This document shows, piece by piece, positions 43,497-54,001 of a DNA stretch of 64,000 nt (position 1 is its first letter; the number at the start of each line of letters is the position of its first letter). Source of the DNA: Roseococcus thiosulfatophilus (GTDB lineage: Bacteria; Pseudomonadota; Alphaproteobacteria; Acetobacterales; Acetobacteraceae); NCBI RefSeq assembly GCF_017311575.1, contig NZ_JAFFQY010000061.1, positions 62,001 to 126,000 of the forward strand, in the 5' to 3' direction. Below the pieces are notes generated by a model, which saw only the letters and a program-made list of their open reading frames with translations, ran no database searches and had not been told where the DNA came from. The position numbers were made by a program, and so were the translations under genes.

Positions 43497-43632
43497 CGCT
43501 GCCTCTCTCCGCTTGCTGGCGCGCGGTGCGCCCCGATGGCGCCCGCGCCCATGGACCTCCCATCCGCCGCCCCTATGGGGAACACGCGGTGGTTGAAGGC
43601 TAGGGCCAGGGTGAACCAGAGGGCAACCCCGC

Positions 43633-45294
43633 CTATTCCGTGGCCACCACCCCCTCGCGGCGGGGGTCGGCCCCGCCGAGCGGCGGCAGGCCAGGGCGCA
43701 GGCGGATGATGTGCAGGCCCGAATGCATCTCACGCACCGCCACCTCCAGGCCGCGCGCGGCCAGCGCCGGGGCCAGGGCGGCGGCGGGCGTCCCTGCCTC
43801 CAGTTCCACCGTGGCGTTCAGCGGGCCGACATGCGGCATGGCCGCCACCTCCTCCGGCGTCATCTCCCAGTCGAGCAGCCCAACCAGCGACTGCGCCACA
43901 TAGCCGATGATGCGGGCACCCCCGGGCGAGCCGGTGATGGCCTCCAGCTGCCCGCCGCGGAAGGCCAGGATGGGCGCCATGGAGGAGCGCGGCCGCTTGC
44001 CGCCCGCCACGCGGTTGGCGATGGGCCGGCCGTCGCGCTCCGGCGCGAAACTGAAATCTGTGAGCTGGTTGTTCAGCAGGAAGCCGGCGGCCACGACATG
44101 CGCGCCCATCACACCCTCAATGGTGGTCGTCATGCTGACCGCGCGCCCGGCCGCGTCCAGGATGGAGATCTGCGCCGTGCCGCCCTCGGGCTGGGGCGGC
44201 TGGCTGGCCATCGGCGGGCCGCCGAACTGTGGGTTGCCGTGGGTCACGGCCGCGATGGCGCGGTCCCGGTTCATCAGCTGCGCGCGCTGCGTGAGGTAGG
44301 CGGGGTCCAGCAGGCCGGAGACGGGCACCGCCACATGCGCGGGGTCGGCCATGAACATGTTGCGGTCGGCGAAGGCGAGCCGCCCGGCCTCGCCCACCAG
44401 CATGGCCGCATCGGCGCTGTCGGGGGGCACGCCCGGCATGTCGAAATGCGCGAGCAGCCCCATGATCTGCAGCACCACCGCGGCCCCCGAGGGCGGGGGC
44501 GGGCCGCAAAGCGTGAAGGCGCGATAGGGCATGCACAGCGCCCGGGTGCGGCGCGGGGCGTAGTTCACCAGGTCCTCCGCCGTCATCAGGCCAGGATTGG
44601 CGTGGCCGCGCACCACGCGGAGAATCTCCTCCGCGATGGGGCCACGGTGCAGCGCGTCCGCGCCGCGCGTGGCCAGCGCGCGCAGGGTCTCGGCCAGGGC
44701 GGGGTTTCGCAGGGTGGCGCCGGCCGGCAGGGGCGCGCCCTCGGGCGTCAGGAAAAGGGCCGCCGCGCCGGGGTCGCCCCGCAGCGCAGGGGCCGTGGCC
44801 GCCAGCGCGCGGGCGAGGTAGGGCGAGACGACGAAGCCCCCCTCCGCCAACCGGATCGCCGGCTGGAAGAGCTGCGCCCAGGGCAGCGCGCCATGCTCGC
44901 GGTGCGCCGCCTCCAGCATCCGCATCACGCCGGGCACGCCCACGGCGCGGCCGCCCACCACCGCCTCGCGGAAGGGCATGGGGCGGCCGTCGCGCAGGAA
45001 CAATTCGCCCGTGGCGGCGGCGGGCGCTTCCTCGCGCCCATCCCAGGCGGTAATGGCCCGCCCATCCCAATGCATCAGGAAGGCGCCGCCGCCGATGCCC
45101 GAGGCCTGCGGCTCCACCACCGTCAGCACCGCCTGCACGGCGATGGCGGCATCCAGCGCCGTGCCGCCCGAGCGCAGCATGGCCATGCCGGCCTCGGCGG
45201 CCAGCGGATGCCCCGCCACGACCATGTTGGCCGGCTGCGGTTGCGCCCAGGCGGGCGCGGCGCAGAGCAGCAGGGCCAGCAGGAAGCGCTTCAT
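43633..45294 (-). CDS. ggt: Gamma-glutamyltransferase
   Basis: A 553-residue periplasmic Ntn hydrolase that self-cleaves before Thr373 ([12 protein letters not shown]). Signal peptide [61 protein letters not shown] and [11 protein letters not shown] (Arg/Ser oxyanion region) are conserved. It hydrolyses or transfers the glutamyl group of glutathione. Last gene of the string begun by minC; ATG overlaps the comM stop by 4 bases. Confidence 0.95.
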   Translation of the reverse strand: MKRFLLALLLCAAPAWAQPQPANMVVAGHPLAAEAGMAMLRSGGTALDAAIAVQAVLTVVEPQASGIGGGAFLMHWDGRAITAWDGREEAPAAATGELFLRDGRPMPFREAVVGGRAVGVPGVMRMLEAAHREHGALPWAQLFQPAIRLAEGGFVVSPYLARALAATAPALRGDPGAAALFLTPEGAPLPAGATLRNPALAETLRALATRGADALHRGPIAEEILRVVRGHANPGLMTAEDLVNYAPRRTRALCMPYRAFTLCGPPPPSGAAVVLQIMGLLAHFDMPGVPPDSADAAMLVGEAGRLAFADRNMFMADPAHVAVPVSGLLDPAYLTQRAQLMNRDRAIAAVTHGNPQFGGPPMASQPPQPEGGTAQISILDAAGRAVSMTTTIEGVMGAHVVAAGFLLNNQLTDFSFAPERDGRPIANRVAGGKRPRSSMAPILAFRGGQLEAITGSPGGARIIGYVAQSLVGLLDWEMTPEEVAAMPHVGPLNATVELEAGTPAAALAPALAARGLEVAVREMHSGLHIIRLRPGLPPLGGADPRREGVVATE

Positions 45295-46814
45295 CCGATC
45301 CTCCGCATGCCGCGCCGGCCGCGATAGGCCAAAGCCTCGGCCACATGGGCGCGGGTGACGGCCGCACTCCCGGCCAAGTCCGCGATGGTGCGCGCCACGC
45401 GCAGCATGCGGGTGCGGCCGCGGGCGGAGAGGCCCAGCCGCTCCGTCGCCTGTTCCAGAAGCTGGCGGGCCATCTCGTCCAGCACGAGCTTTTCTTCCAG
45501 CGCCGCGCCCTCGGCCGCCGCGTTGTGGCGCGGCCCGCCCTCGCCATAGCGGGCGCGCTGGGCGGCGCGGGCGCGGGCCACGCGGGCGGCGACGGCGGAG
45601 GTGGGCTCGCCCGCCGGCGCGCGGGAGAGTTCGGCGGCGGGCACGGGCTGCACCTCCACCGTGAGGTCCATGCGGTCCAGCAAGGGGCCGCTGAGCCGAT
45701 CCGTGTATTCCTCGCCGCAGCGGGGCGCGCGCGAGCATTCGCGTCCCGGCTCACCCAGGAAGCCGCAGCGGCAGGGGTTCATGGCCGCGATGAGCTGGAA
45801 GCGCGCGGGCCAGGTGACATGCGCGTTTGCCCGCGCGATGACGGCGCGGCCGCTCTCCATGGGCTGGCGCAGCGATTCCAGCGCGGGGCGCGGGAATTCC
45901 GGCCATTCATCCAGGAACAGCACGCCGTGGTGGGCCAGGCTGATCTCGCCCGGGCGCCCCTTGTTGCCGCCGCCGATGAGGGCCGCCTGGCTCGCGGAAT
46001 GGTGGGGGTCGCGGAAGGGTGGGCGCGTCAGCAGGCGCCCGTCGCGCAGCAGCCCGGCGACAGAATGCACCAGGGAGAGTTCCAGCGCCTCCTCCGGCGA
46101 GAGGTCCGGCAGCAGGCCGGGCAGGCGCTGGGCCAGCATGGATTTGCCCGCACCGGGCGGACCCACCAGCAGCAGGTTGTGCCCCCCGGCGGCGGCGATT
46201 TCCAGCGCGCGCTTGGCCGTCTCCTGCCCCTTCACCTCGGAGAGGCAGGGGCCGCGCCAGGGCTCGGGGGCGAGGTGCGGCGGCGCGGGCGGCGCCAGCA
46301 CCTGCACACCCCGGAAATGGTTGAGCAGGGCCGGTAGGTCGGCCGGCGCCAGCACCTGGCCGCGCCCGGCCCAGGCGGCCTCGGCGCCCTGCGCCGCGGG
46401 GCAGATCAGCCCGAGATTGCGTTGCGAAGCACCAAGGGCCGCCGGCAGCACCCCCGCCACCGGCAGCAGCGCGCCATCCAGCCCGAGTTCACCCAGCGCC
46501 GCGAAACCGGCCAGTTCCTCGCGCGGCAGCACGTCCATGGCGGCGAGCAGGGCCAGGGCGATGGGCAGGTCGTAATGGCTGCCCTCCTTGGCGAGGTCGG
46601 CGGGCGCCAAATTCACCAGGATGCGCTTGGGCGGCAACGAAAGCCCCAGCCCGGTCAGCGCCGCCCGCACCCGTTCACGCGATTCGCCCACCGCCTTGTC
46701 GGCCAGGCCCACCATCAGGAAGGCCGGCAGGCCGGAGGCGAGTTGCACCTGCACCTCCACCGGCACCGCCTCGATGCCGGCGAAGGCGAAGGTGGCCACA
46801 CGCGCGAGGCTCAT
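45291..46814 (-). CDS. comM: YifB/ComM family Mg-chelatase-like AAA+ ATPase
   Basis: A 507-residue protein with an N-terminal Lon-protease-like domain ([26 protein letters not shown]) and an AAA+ domain with Walker [11 protein letters not shown], Walker [11 protein letters not shown] and [13 protein letters not shown]-terminal Mg-chelatase helical domain has [18 protein letters not shown]. ComM helicase promotes branch migration in natural transformation; other competence genes are not in this window. Coupled by ATGA on both sides. Confidence 0.95.
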   Translation of the reverse strand: MSLARVATFAFAGIEAVPVEVQVQLASGLPAFLMVGLADKAVGESRERVRAALTGLGLSLPPKRILVNLAPADLAKEGSHYDLPIALALLAAMDVLPREELAGFAALGELGLDGALLPVAGVLPAALGASQRNLGLICPAAQGAEAAWAGRGQVLAPADLPALLNHFRGVQVLAPPAPPHLAPEPWRGPCLSEVKGQETAKRALEIAAAGGHNLLLVGPPGAGKSMLAQRLPGLLPDLSPEEALELSLVHSVAGLLRDGRLLTRPPFRDPHHSASQAALIGGGNKGRPGEISLAHHGVLFLDEWPEFPRPALESLRQPMESGRAVIARANAHVTWPARFQLIAAMNPCRCGFLGEPGRECSRAPRCGEEYTDRLSGPLLDRMDLTVEVQPVPAAELSRAPAGEPTSAVAARVARARAAQRARYGEGGPRHNAAAEGAALEEKLVLDEMARQLLEQATERLGLSARGRTRMLRVARTIADLAGSAAVTRAHVAEALAYRGRRGMRRIG

Positions 46815-47839
46815 GCGGCGGCGCGCACCCTCGCCATGTAGCCATCCAGCTGCGCGGGATCGAGCCAGCGCGTCACGCTCATGATGCCGCCTTCCGGCTC
46901 CATCCAGGTCGTGTTGCCGCCGGCGCCGGAGAAGCAGACCGCGCCCTCGCTCGCACTCGGCCACTTCGTGCGGCCGGTGTTGAGCCAGAAGAGGAAGCCG
47001 TAATGGGGGTTCAGCGCGCAGGGGGTGCGGCAGAGGTCCAGCCACTCCTTGGAGATCAGGCGCCGGCCGTTCCATTCGCCATCCGCCGCCACCAGCAGGC
47101 CGACCCGCGCCTGGTCCTCGGCCGAGATGAAGATGCCCCCGCCCCAATGCCCGCCGCCCGAGACGCTTTCGATGACCTGCCCATCCACCTCGACGCCCGA
47201 GGTCGAATAGCCATGCCAATGCCAATCCGCGCTGGCGCCGATCGGGTCCATGATGCGCTCGCGCCACACATCGGGCAGCGCGCGCCGGAACAGCAGCAGC
47301 AGGCCGAGCGAGAGCGCGTTCACGCGCACATCATTGTATTCCCAGTAGGCGCCCGGTGCCTGGAGCGGGCGCGTGCTGCGCTTCTTGCCCTGCCCCTCCA
47401 CGCCCAGGTTGCGGCCGCGGTCGATCAGGTCGCTCTTGCCGAAGAGCGTGCCTTCCCATTCGGAGGTGTTGGTCAGCAGGTGCCGCCAGGTGATGCGGCC
47501 ATTCTGCGCGCCCTCGAAGGCGGGGTGGGCGGCGCGGCGGCGCACCTCCTCATCCAGGTCCGGCAACAACCCATCCTGCACGGCCAGCCCCGCCAGCATG
47601 GCCAGGTAGGACTTGGCCACGCTGAAGGTCATGTCCGCGCGGTTCGTGTCACCCCATTCGGCCACGCGCTGCCCGCGCTGGAAGAGGATGCCGGCCGGGC
47701 CGCCGCGCGGGGCCGTGGGGCCCAGCACCGCATTGTCCGGCGCGGGCTCGAAGAAGCCGCTTTCCAGATGCGCCAGGATGTCGCGCGGCCAGGGGGTTTC
47801 GTGCGCCTGGGCGTGCGCCACCGCCTCCTGGAAACTCAC
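46811..47839 (-). CDS. Beta-lactamase-related serine hydrolase (class C-like)
   Basis: A 342-residue protein with the S73-x-x-K76 motif (TFSVAKSYL) and a YEYNDVRVNALSLGLLL-type Tyr-x-Asn region (YWEYNDVRVN). No signal peptide is visible, so it is probably cytoplasmic, which fits an esterase rather than a beta-lactamase. It begins with GTG overlapping the minE stop (GTGA) and ends overlapping comM, an unusual linkage to min genes. Confidence 0.88.
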   Translation of the reverse strand: MSFQEAVAHAQAHETPWPRDILAHLESGFFEPAPDNAVLGPTAPRGGPAGILFQRGQRVAEWGDTNRADMTFSVAKSYLAMLAGLAVQDGLLPDLDEEVRRRAAHPAFEGAQNGRITWRHLLTNTSEWEGTLFGKSDLIDRGRNLGVEGQGKKRSTRPLQAPGAYWEYNDVRVNALSLGLLLLFRRALPDVWRERIMDPIGASADWHWHGYSTSGVEVDGQVIESVSGGGHWGGGIFISAEDQARVGLLVAADGEWNGRRLISKEWLDLCRTPCALNPHYGFLFWLNTGRTKWPSASEGAVCFSGAGGNTTWMEPEGGIMSVTRWLDPAQLDGYMARVRAAA

Positions 47840-48113
47840 GTCAGCTTGCCCTTGGGGCCCGGCAGCTCGATCTCGATGGCGAGCGTGGAGAGGTCCGCGC
47901 CGCGCTCCAGGTTCACCTGCACCTTCTCGGGGTCCACCGCCACATAGCGCGTGACCACGGCGACCAATTCCTGCTGCATCTTGGGCAGGAAGTCCTCCCG
48001 CGTGCGGGAGACGCGCTCATGGCTGATGATGACCTGCAACCGGTCCTTGGCCAGGTTCGCGTTGGTGGCGGCGGCCGCCTCGTCGCGCCGCGTGCGGAAG
48101 AAGTTCAGCCAGC

Positions 48114-48117
<4 letters not shown>
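47836..48117 (-). CDS. minE: Cell division topological specificity factor MinE
   Basis: A 93-residue protein. The N-terminal MSWLNFFRTRR is the membrane-targeting helix, AKDRLQVIISHERV is the MinD-interacting anti-MinCD region, and the C-terminal DPEKVQVNLERGADLSTLAIEIELP is the dimerisation fold. Start overlaps the minD stop by 4 bases. Confidence 0.97.
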
Positions 48118-48935
<818 letters not shown>

Positions 48936-48963
48936 GAAGAAAATCCCTCCCGGTTGGGTCGGC

Positions 48964-49746
48964 TCAGCCGATCGGGCTGAACCGAAGCTGTTCGCCCTCC
49001 AGCCGGACGATCGCGCCGCGGCCGATGGGTGTGCCCGAAAGCCCGTCCCGCACGGCATAGAAGCCGGCGATGGCGACGAGTTCCGGGTCGAAGATCTGTG
49101 CGAAGATGCGCGCCTCGCCGTCATCGCCGGCGCCCGCCACGGCCCGGCCGCGCAGCGCGCCATAGATGTGGACATTGCCGTCCGCGATGACCTCGGCCCC
49201 GGCATTGACGGTGCCGATGACGACGAGGTCCGCCCCCTGGGCATGGACGCGCTGCCCGGCGCGGATGTTCTGCTCCACCACCAGCGTGCGCGCGGCGGCG
49301 GCCAGCGGGGCCGGCGTGGGCGCGGGGGCAGCGGGCGGCGGGTTCATGGCGACGGGGGGTGCGGCCACGGGGGCCGGGGCCTGCACCTCCGTCTCCTTCT
49401 GGCCGGCGGGGCGCAGGGTGGGCAGGCCCGCGCCGGCGGCGGCCGCGCGCTGCATCTGCGTGCCGCCCGTGACGCCGATGGGCAGGATTTCCAGGGCCCG
49501 CAGCCCCTGGATCAGCGCGGGGAAATCCACCCGGTCATCGCCCAGCTCGTCGAGGCCGATGGCGATGGGCGCGAAGCGCAGGAAGCCCGGCGCCTTCTGG
49601 AACTGGTCGCCCAGCGCGGGCAGCACCTCCTCGATGCGGCCCGTCAGCAGGCGGAGCGTCAGCAGGCTGTAATTGCTCGCGCGCAGGCGGAAGCTTTCCG
49701 GCATGGGGGAGGGCCTCGCGGCGACGGACATGGGGCTTTGTGTCAT
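48964..49746 (-). CDS. minC: Septum site-determining protein MinC
   Basis: A 260-residue FtsZ inhibitor. N-terminal FRLRASNYSLLTLRL and the DFPALIQGLRALEILPIGV segment are MinC_N. An Ala/Pro-rich linker at about 115-150 leads to the C-terminal beta-helix (VEQNIRAGQRVHAQGADLVVIG, HIYGALRGRAVAGAGD) that binds MinD. First gene of a six-gene same-strand string minC-minD-minE-hydrolase-comM-ggt. Confidence 0.97.
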   Translation of the reverse strand: MTQSPMSVAARPSPMPESFRLRASNYSLLTLRLLTGRIEEVLPALGDQFQKAPGFLRFAPIAIGLDELGDDRVDFPALIQGLRALEILPIGVTGGTQMQRAAAAGAGLPTLRPAGQKETEVQAPAPVAAPPVAMNPPPAAPAPTPAPLAAAARTLVVEQNIRAGQRVHAQGADLVVIGTVNAGAEVIADGNVHIYGALRGRAVAGAGDDGEARIFAQIFDPELVAIAGFYAVRDGLSGTPIGRGAIVRLEGEQLRFSPIG

Positions 49747-49873
49747 CCAGGCTGCAACGCGCCTGCATAGCCGCCCCGCGCGCCGGAGCGAAGCCCTTCC
49801 CGCCTTTTGCCCGGTGGAAAGCGGGGATGAACCGCGACATCCTGCGTCCGATCCGCCCGAAAGGACCCCCCGC

Positions 49874-50308
49874 GTGAGAGCACCGCCCGGCCGCCGCGCC
49901 GACTACAGATGGTTCTGCCCCATGGCCACCCGCTGGATGGACAACGACATCTACGGCCACATGAACAACGTCCAGCACTACAGCCTCTTCGACACGCTGG
50001 TGGCCCGCTTCCTGCTGGCGCATGGCGTGCTGGACCTGGCGCGCAGCCCGCATGTGGGCCTCGTGGTCGAGACGGGCTGCCGCTACCACGCCCCCATGGC
50101 CTTTCCCGATGAGGTCACAGGCGGGCTGCGCCTGCGGCGGCTGGGCGGTTCCTCCATCACCTATGAACTGGCGCTGTTCCGCAACGACGAGGACCAGGCC
50201 GCGGCCGAGGGCCATTTCACCCATGTCTATGTGGACCGCGCCGAGCAGTCCCGCACGGTGCCGGTGCCCGAGGCGCTGCGCCGTGCCGCCGAGGCCCTGC
50301 TGACATGA
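49874..50308 (+). CDS. Hotdog-fold acyl-CoA thioesterase
   Basis: A 144-residue 4HBT-type thioesterase. The catalytic segment TRWMDNDIYGHMNNVQHYS, with its Asp near the N-terminus, and VVETGCRYHAPMAFP are typical of the YbgC/FadM branch. GTG 49874 is used because AAGGA lies 7 bases upstream; an ATG 48 bases further in would cut off the strand before the active-site Asp. Acyl substrate unknown. Confidence 0.88.
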   Translation: MRAPPGRRADYRWFCPMATRWMDNDIYGHMNNVQHYSLFDTLVARFLLAHGVLDLARSPHVGLVVETGCRYHAPMAFPDEVTGGLRLRRLGGSSITYELALFRNDEDQAAAEGHFTHVYVDRAEQSRTVPVPEALRRAAEALLT

Positions 50309-50318
50309 CACCCCACCC

Positions 50319-52119
50319 ATGACCCCCTTGGCCGACCGGCGGGCGCTGCTGGCCCCGCCGCTGCTCGGCCTGCTGGCAGGGTTGGTGCTCTGGGCGCTGG
50401 GCCATGCGCCCGGCGCCACCTTCGCCATGGGCGCCCTGCCCGTGCTGGCCGTGCTGCTGGCCGAGATGGCGCGCAGCCTGCGCGGGGGCGATTTCGGTCT
50501 GGACCTGATCGCGGCGCTGGCCATCGGCTTCGCGCTGGTGATGGACGAGAACCTCGCCGCCAATGTGGTCGCGCTGATGTATGCCGGCGGGCAGTTCCTG
50601 GACGACCACGCCCGCCACCGCGCCAGCGCGGAGATGACCGCGCTGCTCGCCCGCCAGCCCCGCACGGCGCTGCGCCACGGCCCAGGGGGCCTGGAGGAGG
50701 TGCCCCTCACGACGCTCCGCCCTGGCGACCGGCTGCTGATCCCGCGCGGGGCGGTGCTGCCGGTGGATGGCCTGCTGGAGGGCGAATCGGCCCTGCTGGA
50801 CACGGCCGCCGTGACGGGCGAGCCCTTGCCGCAGCGCGCCGCGCGCGGCGAGGCGCTGCTCTCGGGCTGCGCCAATGCCGGCGAGGCCTTTGACCTGCTG
50901 GCCACCACCGATGCCGAGGCCAGCACCTATGGCGGCATCCTGCGCCTGGTGCGGGCCGCGCAGGAGAGCCGGGCGCCCATGGCGCGGCTGGCGGACCGCT
51001 GGGCGTTGGGCTTCCTGGCGCTGACCCTGGCGCTGGCCGGCGGCGCCTGGGCCGCGATAGGCGAGGCCACGCGGGCGCTGGCCGTGCTGGTGGTGGCCAC
51101 CCCCTGCCCGCTGATCCTGGCCGTGCCGGTGGCGCTGATGGCGGGGCTCTCACGCGCGGCGAAGCTGGGCGTGCTGGTGAAGTCGGCGGCGGCGCTGGAG
51201 GCCATGTCGCGCATCCGCGTCGTCATCATGGACAAGACCGGTACCCTGACGCGCGGCCAGGCGGAGCTTGTGGCCCATGCGGGTGGAGATGAGGTGCTGC
51301 GGCTGGCGGCCAGCCTGGACCAGGCCTCCACCCACCCCATCGCGCGCGCTGGTGGGGGCGGCGCGCGCCCGTGGACTGGCGCTGGCGACGCCCGAATCGG
51401 TGCGCGAAACCCCGGGCGAAGGGTTGGAAGGCCTGGTGGAAGGCCGGCGCGTCCTGGTGGGTGGCGCGGCCTTCGTGCAGGCGCACGCTGAAGGCGCCCC
51501 GCCGCCGCTGGACGCGGAGGAAGGGCTGGCGGGCGCCACCCGTTCCCTTGTGGCCGTCGAGGGGCACGTGGCCGGCGTGCTGCTCTTCGCCGACCGGCTG
51601 CGCCCCGAGGCGCCCGCCCTGGTCGCGGCCCTTCGCCGCCAGGGGGTAGCGCGGGTGGAACTGGCCTCGGGCGACACCGAGGCGCGGGTCTCGGCCATCG
51701 GCCGCGCCGTGGGCGCCGATGCGGCCAGCGCGCGGCTGGACCCATCGGGCAAGGTCGCCCTGCTGCGCGCCGCCCGCACCCATGGCCCCGTGATGATGCT
51801 GGGCGATGGCTTGAACGACGCGCCGGCCCTGGCGGCCGCCGATGTGGGCGTGGCGGTCGGCGTGCGCGGGGCCGCCGCCGCCCAGGCCGCCGATGCGGTG
51901 CTGCTGGGCGATGGCCTGGGGCGGCTCGCGGAGGTGCTGGCCGCCGCCACCCGCGCCCGCGCCATCGCGCGGCAGAGCGTGGTGGCGGGGATCGGCCTCT
52001 CCACCCTCGGCATGGTCGCGGCGGCGGCGGGCTACCTCACGCCCGTGCAGGGCGCCTTGTTGCAGGAGGCGATTGACGTGGCGGTGATTCTCAATGCCCT
52101 ACGTGCGCTGAGAGCCTGA
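50319..52119 (+). pseudogene. Heavy-metal P1B-type ATPase, frameshifted
   Basis: Two frames together encode about 600 residues. Frame one holds the membrane helices, T261-P-C-P264 metal site, phosphorylation motif D305-K-T-G-T and the His339-Pro340 locus. Frame two continues with ALVGAARARGLALATPE, GDGLNDAPALAAADVG and the last helices. The shift lies at an alternating GC run (51342-51349): adding one GC pair restores HPIARALVGA. No N-terminal metal-binding domain is present. TPC motifs occur in the P1B-5-like group; the metal cannot be named. May be an assembly error, decay or slippage switch. Confidence 0.87.
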
Positions 52120-52137
52120 CCACCAAGGGGAAATTCC

Positions 52138-53097
52138 ATGCCAAAGCTTATGCGCCTCGCCATCCTGGACGACTACCAGGGCGTCACCCTCGCCATGGGC
52201 CCCTGGGAGAAGCTGCCCCACATCGAGACCACCGTCTTCCGCGACACGCTGCACGACCAGGATGCGCTGGTGGCGCGCCTCGCCCCGTTCGACGCCATCC
52301 TCGCCATGCGCGAGCGCACGCCCTTCCCCGCGGCGCTGCTGGAACGCCTGCCGAACCTGAAGCTGCTGATCACCACCGGCGAGCGCAATCGCGGCATTGA
52401 CGCCGCCGCCTGCGCCGCGCGCGGCATCACCTTCTGCGGCACCCCGAGCTTCGGCGCGCCCACGGTGGACGTGACCTGGGGGCTGATCATCTCCCTCGCC
52501 CGCGGCATCCCGGCCCAGCAGGAGGCGCTGCGCGCCGGCCGCTGGCAGACCGCGGTGGGCATGGAACTGCAGGGGCGCACGCTGGGCCTGCTCGGCCTGG
52601 GCAAGCTCGGCCAGAAGGTGGCAAAGGTGGGCCAAGCCTTCGGGATGAAGACCATCGCCTGGAGCCAGAACCTCACCGCCGCCGCGGCCGAGGCGCATGG
52701 CGTGACGCGCGTGGAGAAGGCGGAGCTGTTCGCGGGCGCCGATGTGCTGTCCGTCCACCTCATCCTCTCCGACCGGTCGCGCGGGCTGGTGGGTGCGCCG
52801 GAACTGGCGCTGATGAAGCCCACCGCCTTCGTGGTGAACACCTCGCGCGGGCCCATCATTGACCAGGCGGCGCTGATCGCGGCCCTGACGGAAGGGCGCA
52901 TCGCGGGCGCGGGCATAGACGTCTTTGACATCGAGCCGCTGCCCATGGACCACCCGCTGCTCTCCGCGCCCAACACGGTGCTGACGCCGCATCTGGGCTA
53001 TGTGGCGCAGGAGAACTACCGCAGCTATTTCGCGGGCGCGGTGGAGGCCATCCAGGCCTATGAGGCGGGCAGCCCCATCCGCATCATCACGGGCTGA
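52138..53097 (+). CDS. D-2-hydroxyacid dehydrogenase family protein
   Basis: A 319-residue NAD(P)-dependent dehydrogenase of the PGDH/FDH superfamily. Dinucleotide loop LGLLGLGKLGQKVAKVGQAFGM, catalytic Arg/Glu region NTSRGPIIDQAAL and IDVFDIEPLP, and the catalytic His in LTPHLGY are present. It has a good SD (AAGGGGAAA). Follows the P-type ATPase by 18 bases, precedes the hydrolase and allophanate hydrolase. Substrate unknown. Confidence 0.92.
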   Translation: MPKLMRLAILDDYQGVTLAMGPWEKLPHIETTVFRDTLHDQDALVARLAPFDAILAMRERTPFPAALLERLPNLKLLITTGERNRGIDAAACAARGITFCGTPSFGAPTVDVTWGLIISLARGIPAQQEALRAGRWQTAVGMELQGRTLGLLGLGKLGQKVAKVGQAFGMKTIAWSQNLTAAAAEAHGVTRVEKAELFAGADVLSVHLILSDRSRGLVGAPELALMKPTAFVVNTSRGPIIDQAALIAALTEGRIAGAGIDVFDIEPLPMDHPLLSAPNTVLTPHLGYVAQENYRSYFAGAVEAIQAYEAGSPIRIITG

Positions 53098-53167
53098 GCC
53101 GCCGGGAAAGGTGGACAGGCGCGGCGCGGCGGTGTGTGCTGCGCCGCAAAACCCCGAGGTGGCACGG

Positions 53168-54001
53168 ATGAAGCTGGCGAATGGTCTGGATTGGGCAAGC
53201 CTCACGCAGCGCGAACGCGACGACGCCTACGACAACCGCAAGGCCGTCGCCGACAGCCCCGCGCTGACCGAGGAACGCAACCAGGCCTCCGAAGCCTTCC
53301 GCGCCGCCCATCCCGGCCACCTGAACCTCGCCTATGGCTCGGGCGAGCGTGAAGCCTGGGATCTGTTTCCGGGCCGCGACCCCGCCGCACCCGTGCTCGT
53401 CTTCATCCATGGCGGCTACTGGCAATGGAACCGCCGGCAGGATTTCGCCTGCGTGGCCGAGGGCGCGCTGGCCATGGGCTGGGGCGTGGCCCTCTGCGGC
53501 TACAGCCTGGCGCCCGAGGCCACGCTGACGCGCATCGTCTGGCAGGTGAACGCGGCGCTGGACTGGCTCTCCGCCCATGGCGCCGAGCATGGCATGGGCG
53601 GGCCGCTGGTGCTCTCGGGCTGGAGCGCGGGCGGGCACCTGACGGCGCTGGGCGCGGAGCATCCGGCCGTTTCGGCGGCGGTCGCCATCTCCGGCATCTT
53701 CGAGCTGGGGCCGATCCGCGACACCTACCTGAACGCGGCGCTGAAGCTGACCGATGACGAGATCACGGAGCTTTCGCCGATGCGGCGGCCGGTGGTGATG
53801 AAGCCCATGGCCATCGTGCATGGCGGGGCGGAACTGCCCGAGCTGTGCCGCCAGTCCCGCGACTTCCACGCGCGGCGCGCCGCCGCCCAGGCGCCCGGGC
53901 CGCTCTGGCCCGTGCCCGGCGCCGATCACTTCCGCGTGCTGGAGGCGCTGCGCCGGCCCGACGGGGTGCTGCTGCGCGTGGCGGCGGAGATGCTGCGATG
54001 A
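53168..54001 (+). CDS. Alpha/beta hydrolase, arylformamidase-like
   Basis: A 277-residue hydrolase. Oxyanion block HGGYW at 81-85, nucleophile elbow GWSAG with Ser153 and a terminal [11 protein letters not shown] His suggest the kynurenine formamidase/carboxylesterase branch. ATG 53168 gives the family's usual length. Its TGA overlaps the next start as ATGA, so it is coupled to allophanate hydrolase and may act on a formamide or amide in the same pathway. Confidence 0.87.
   Translation: MKLANGLDWASLTQRERDDAYDNRKAVADSPALTEERNQASEAFRAAHPGHLNLAYGSGEREAWDLFPGRDPAAPVLVFIHGGYWQWNRRQDFACVAEGALAMGWGVALCGYSLAPEATLTRIVWQVNAALDWLSAHGAEHGMGGPLVLSGWSAGGHLTALGAEHPAVSAAVAISGIFELGPIRDTYLNAALKLTDDEITELSPMRRPVVMKPMAIVHGGAELPELCRQSRDFHARRAAAQAPGPLWPVPGADHFRVLEALRRPDGVLLRVAAEMLR

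Noticed and set aside
46811-47839. A second beta-lactamase
   Set aside because: It has S-x-x-K but no visible signal peptide and lies in a cytoplasmic operon; it fits esterase-type serine hydrolases better.
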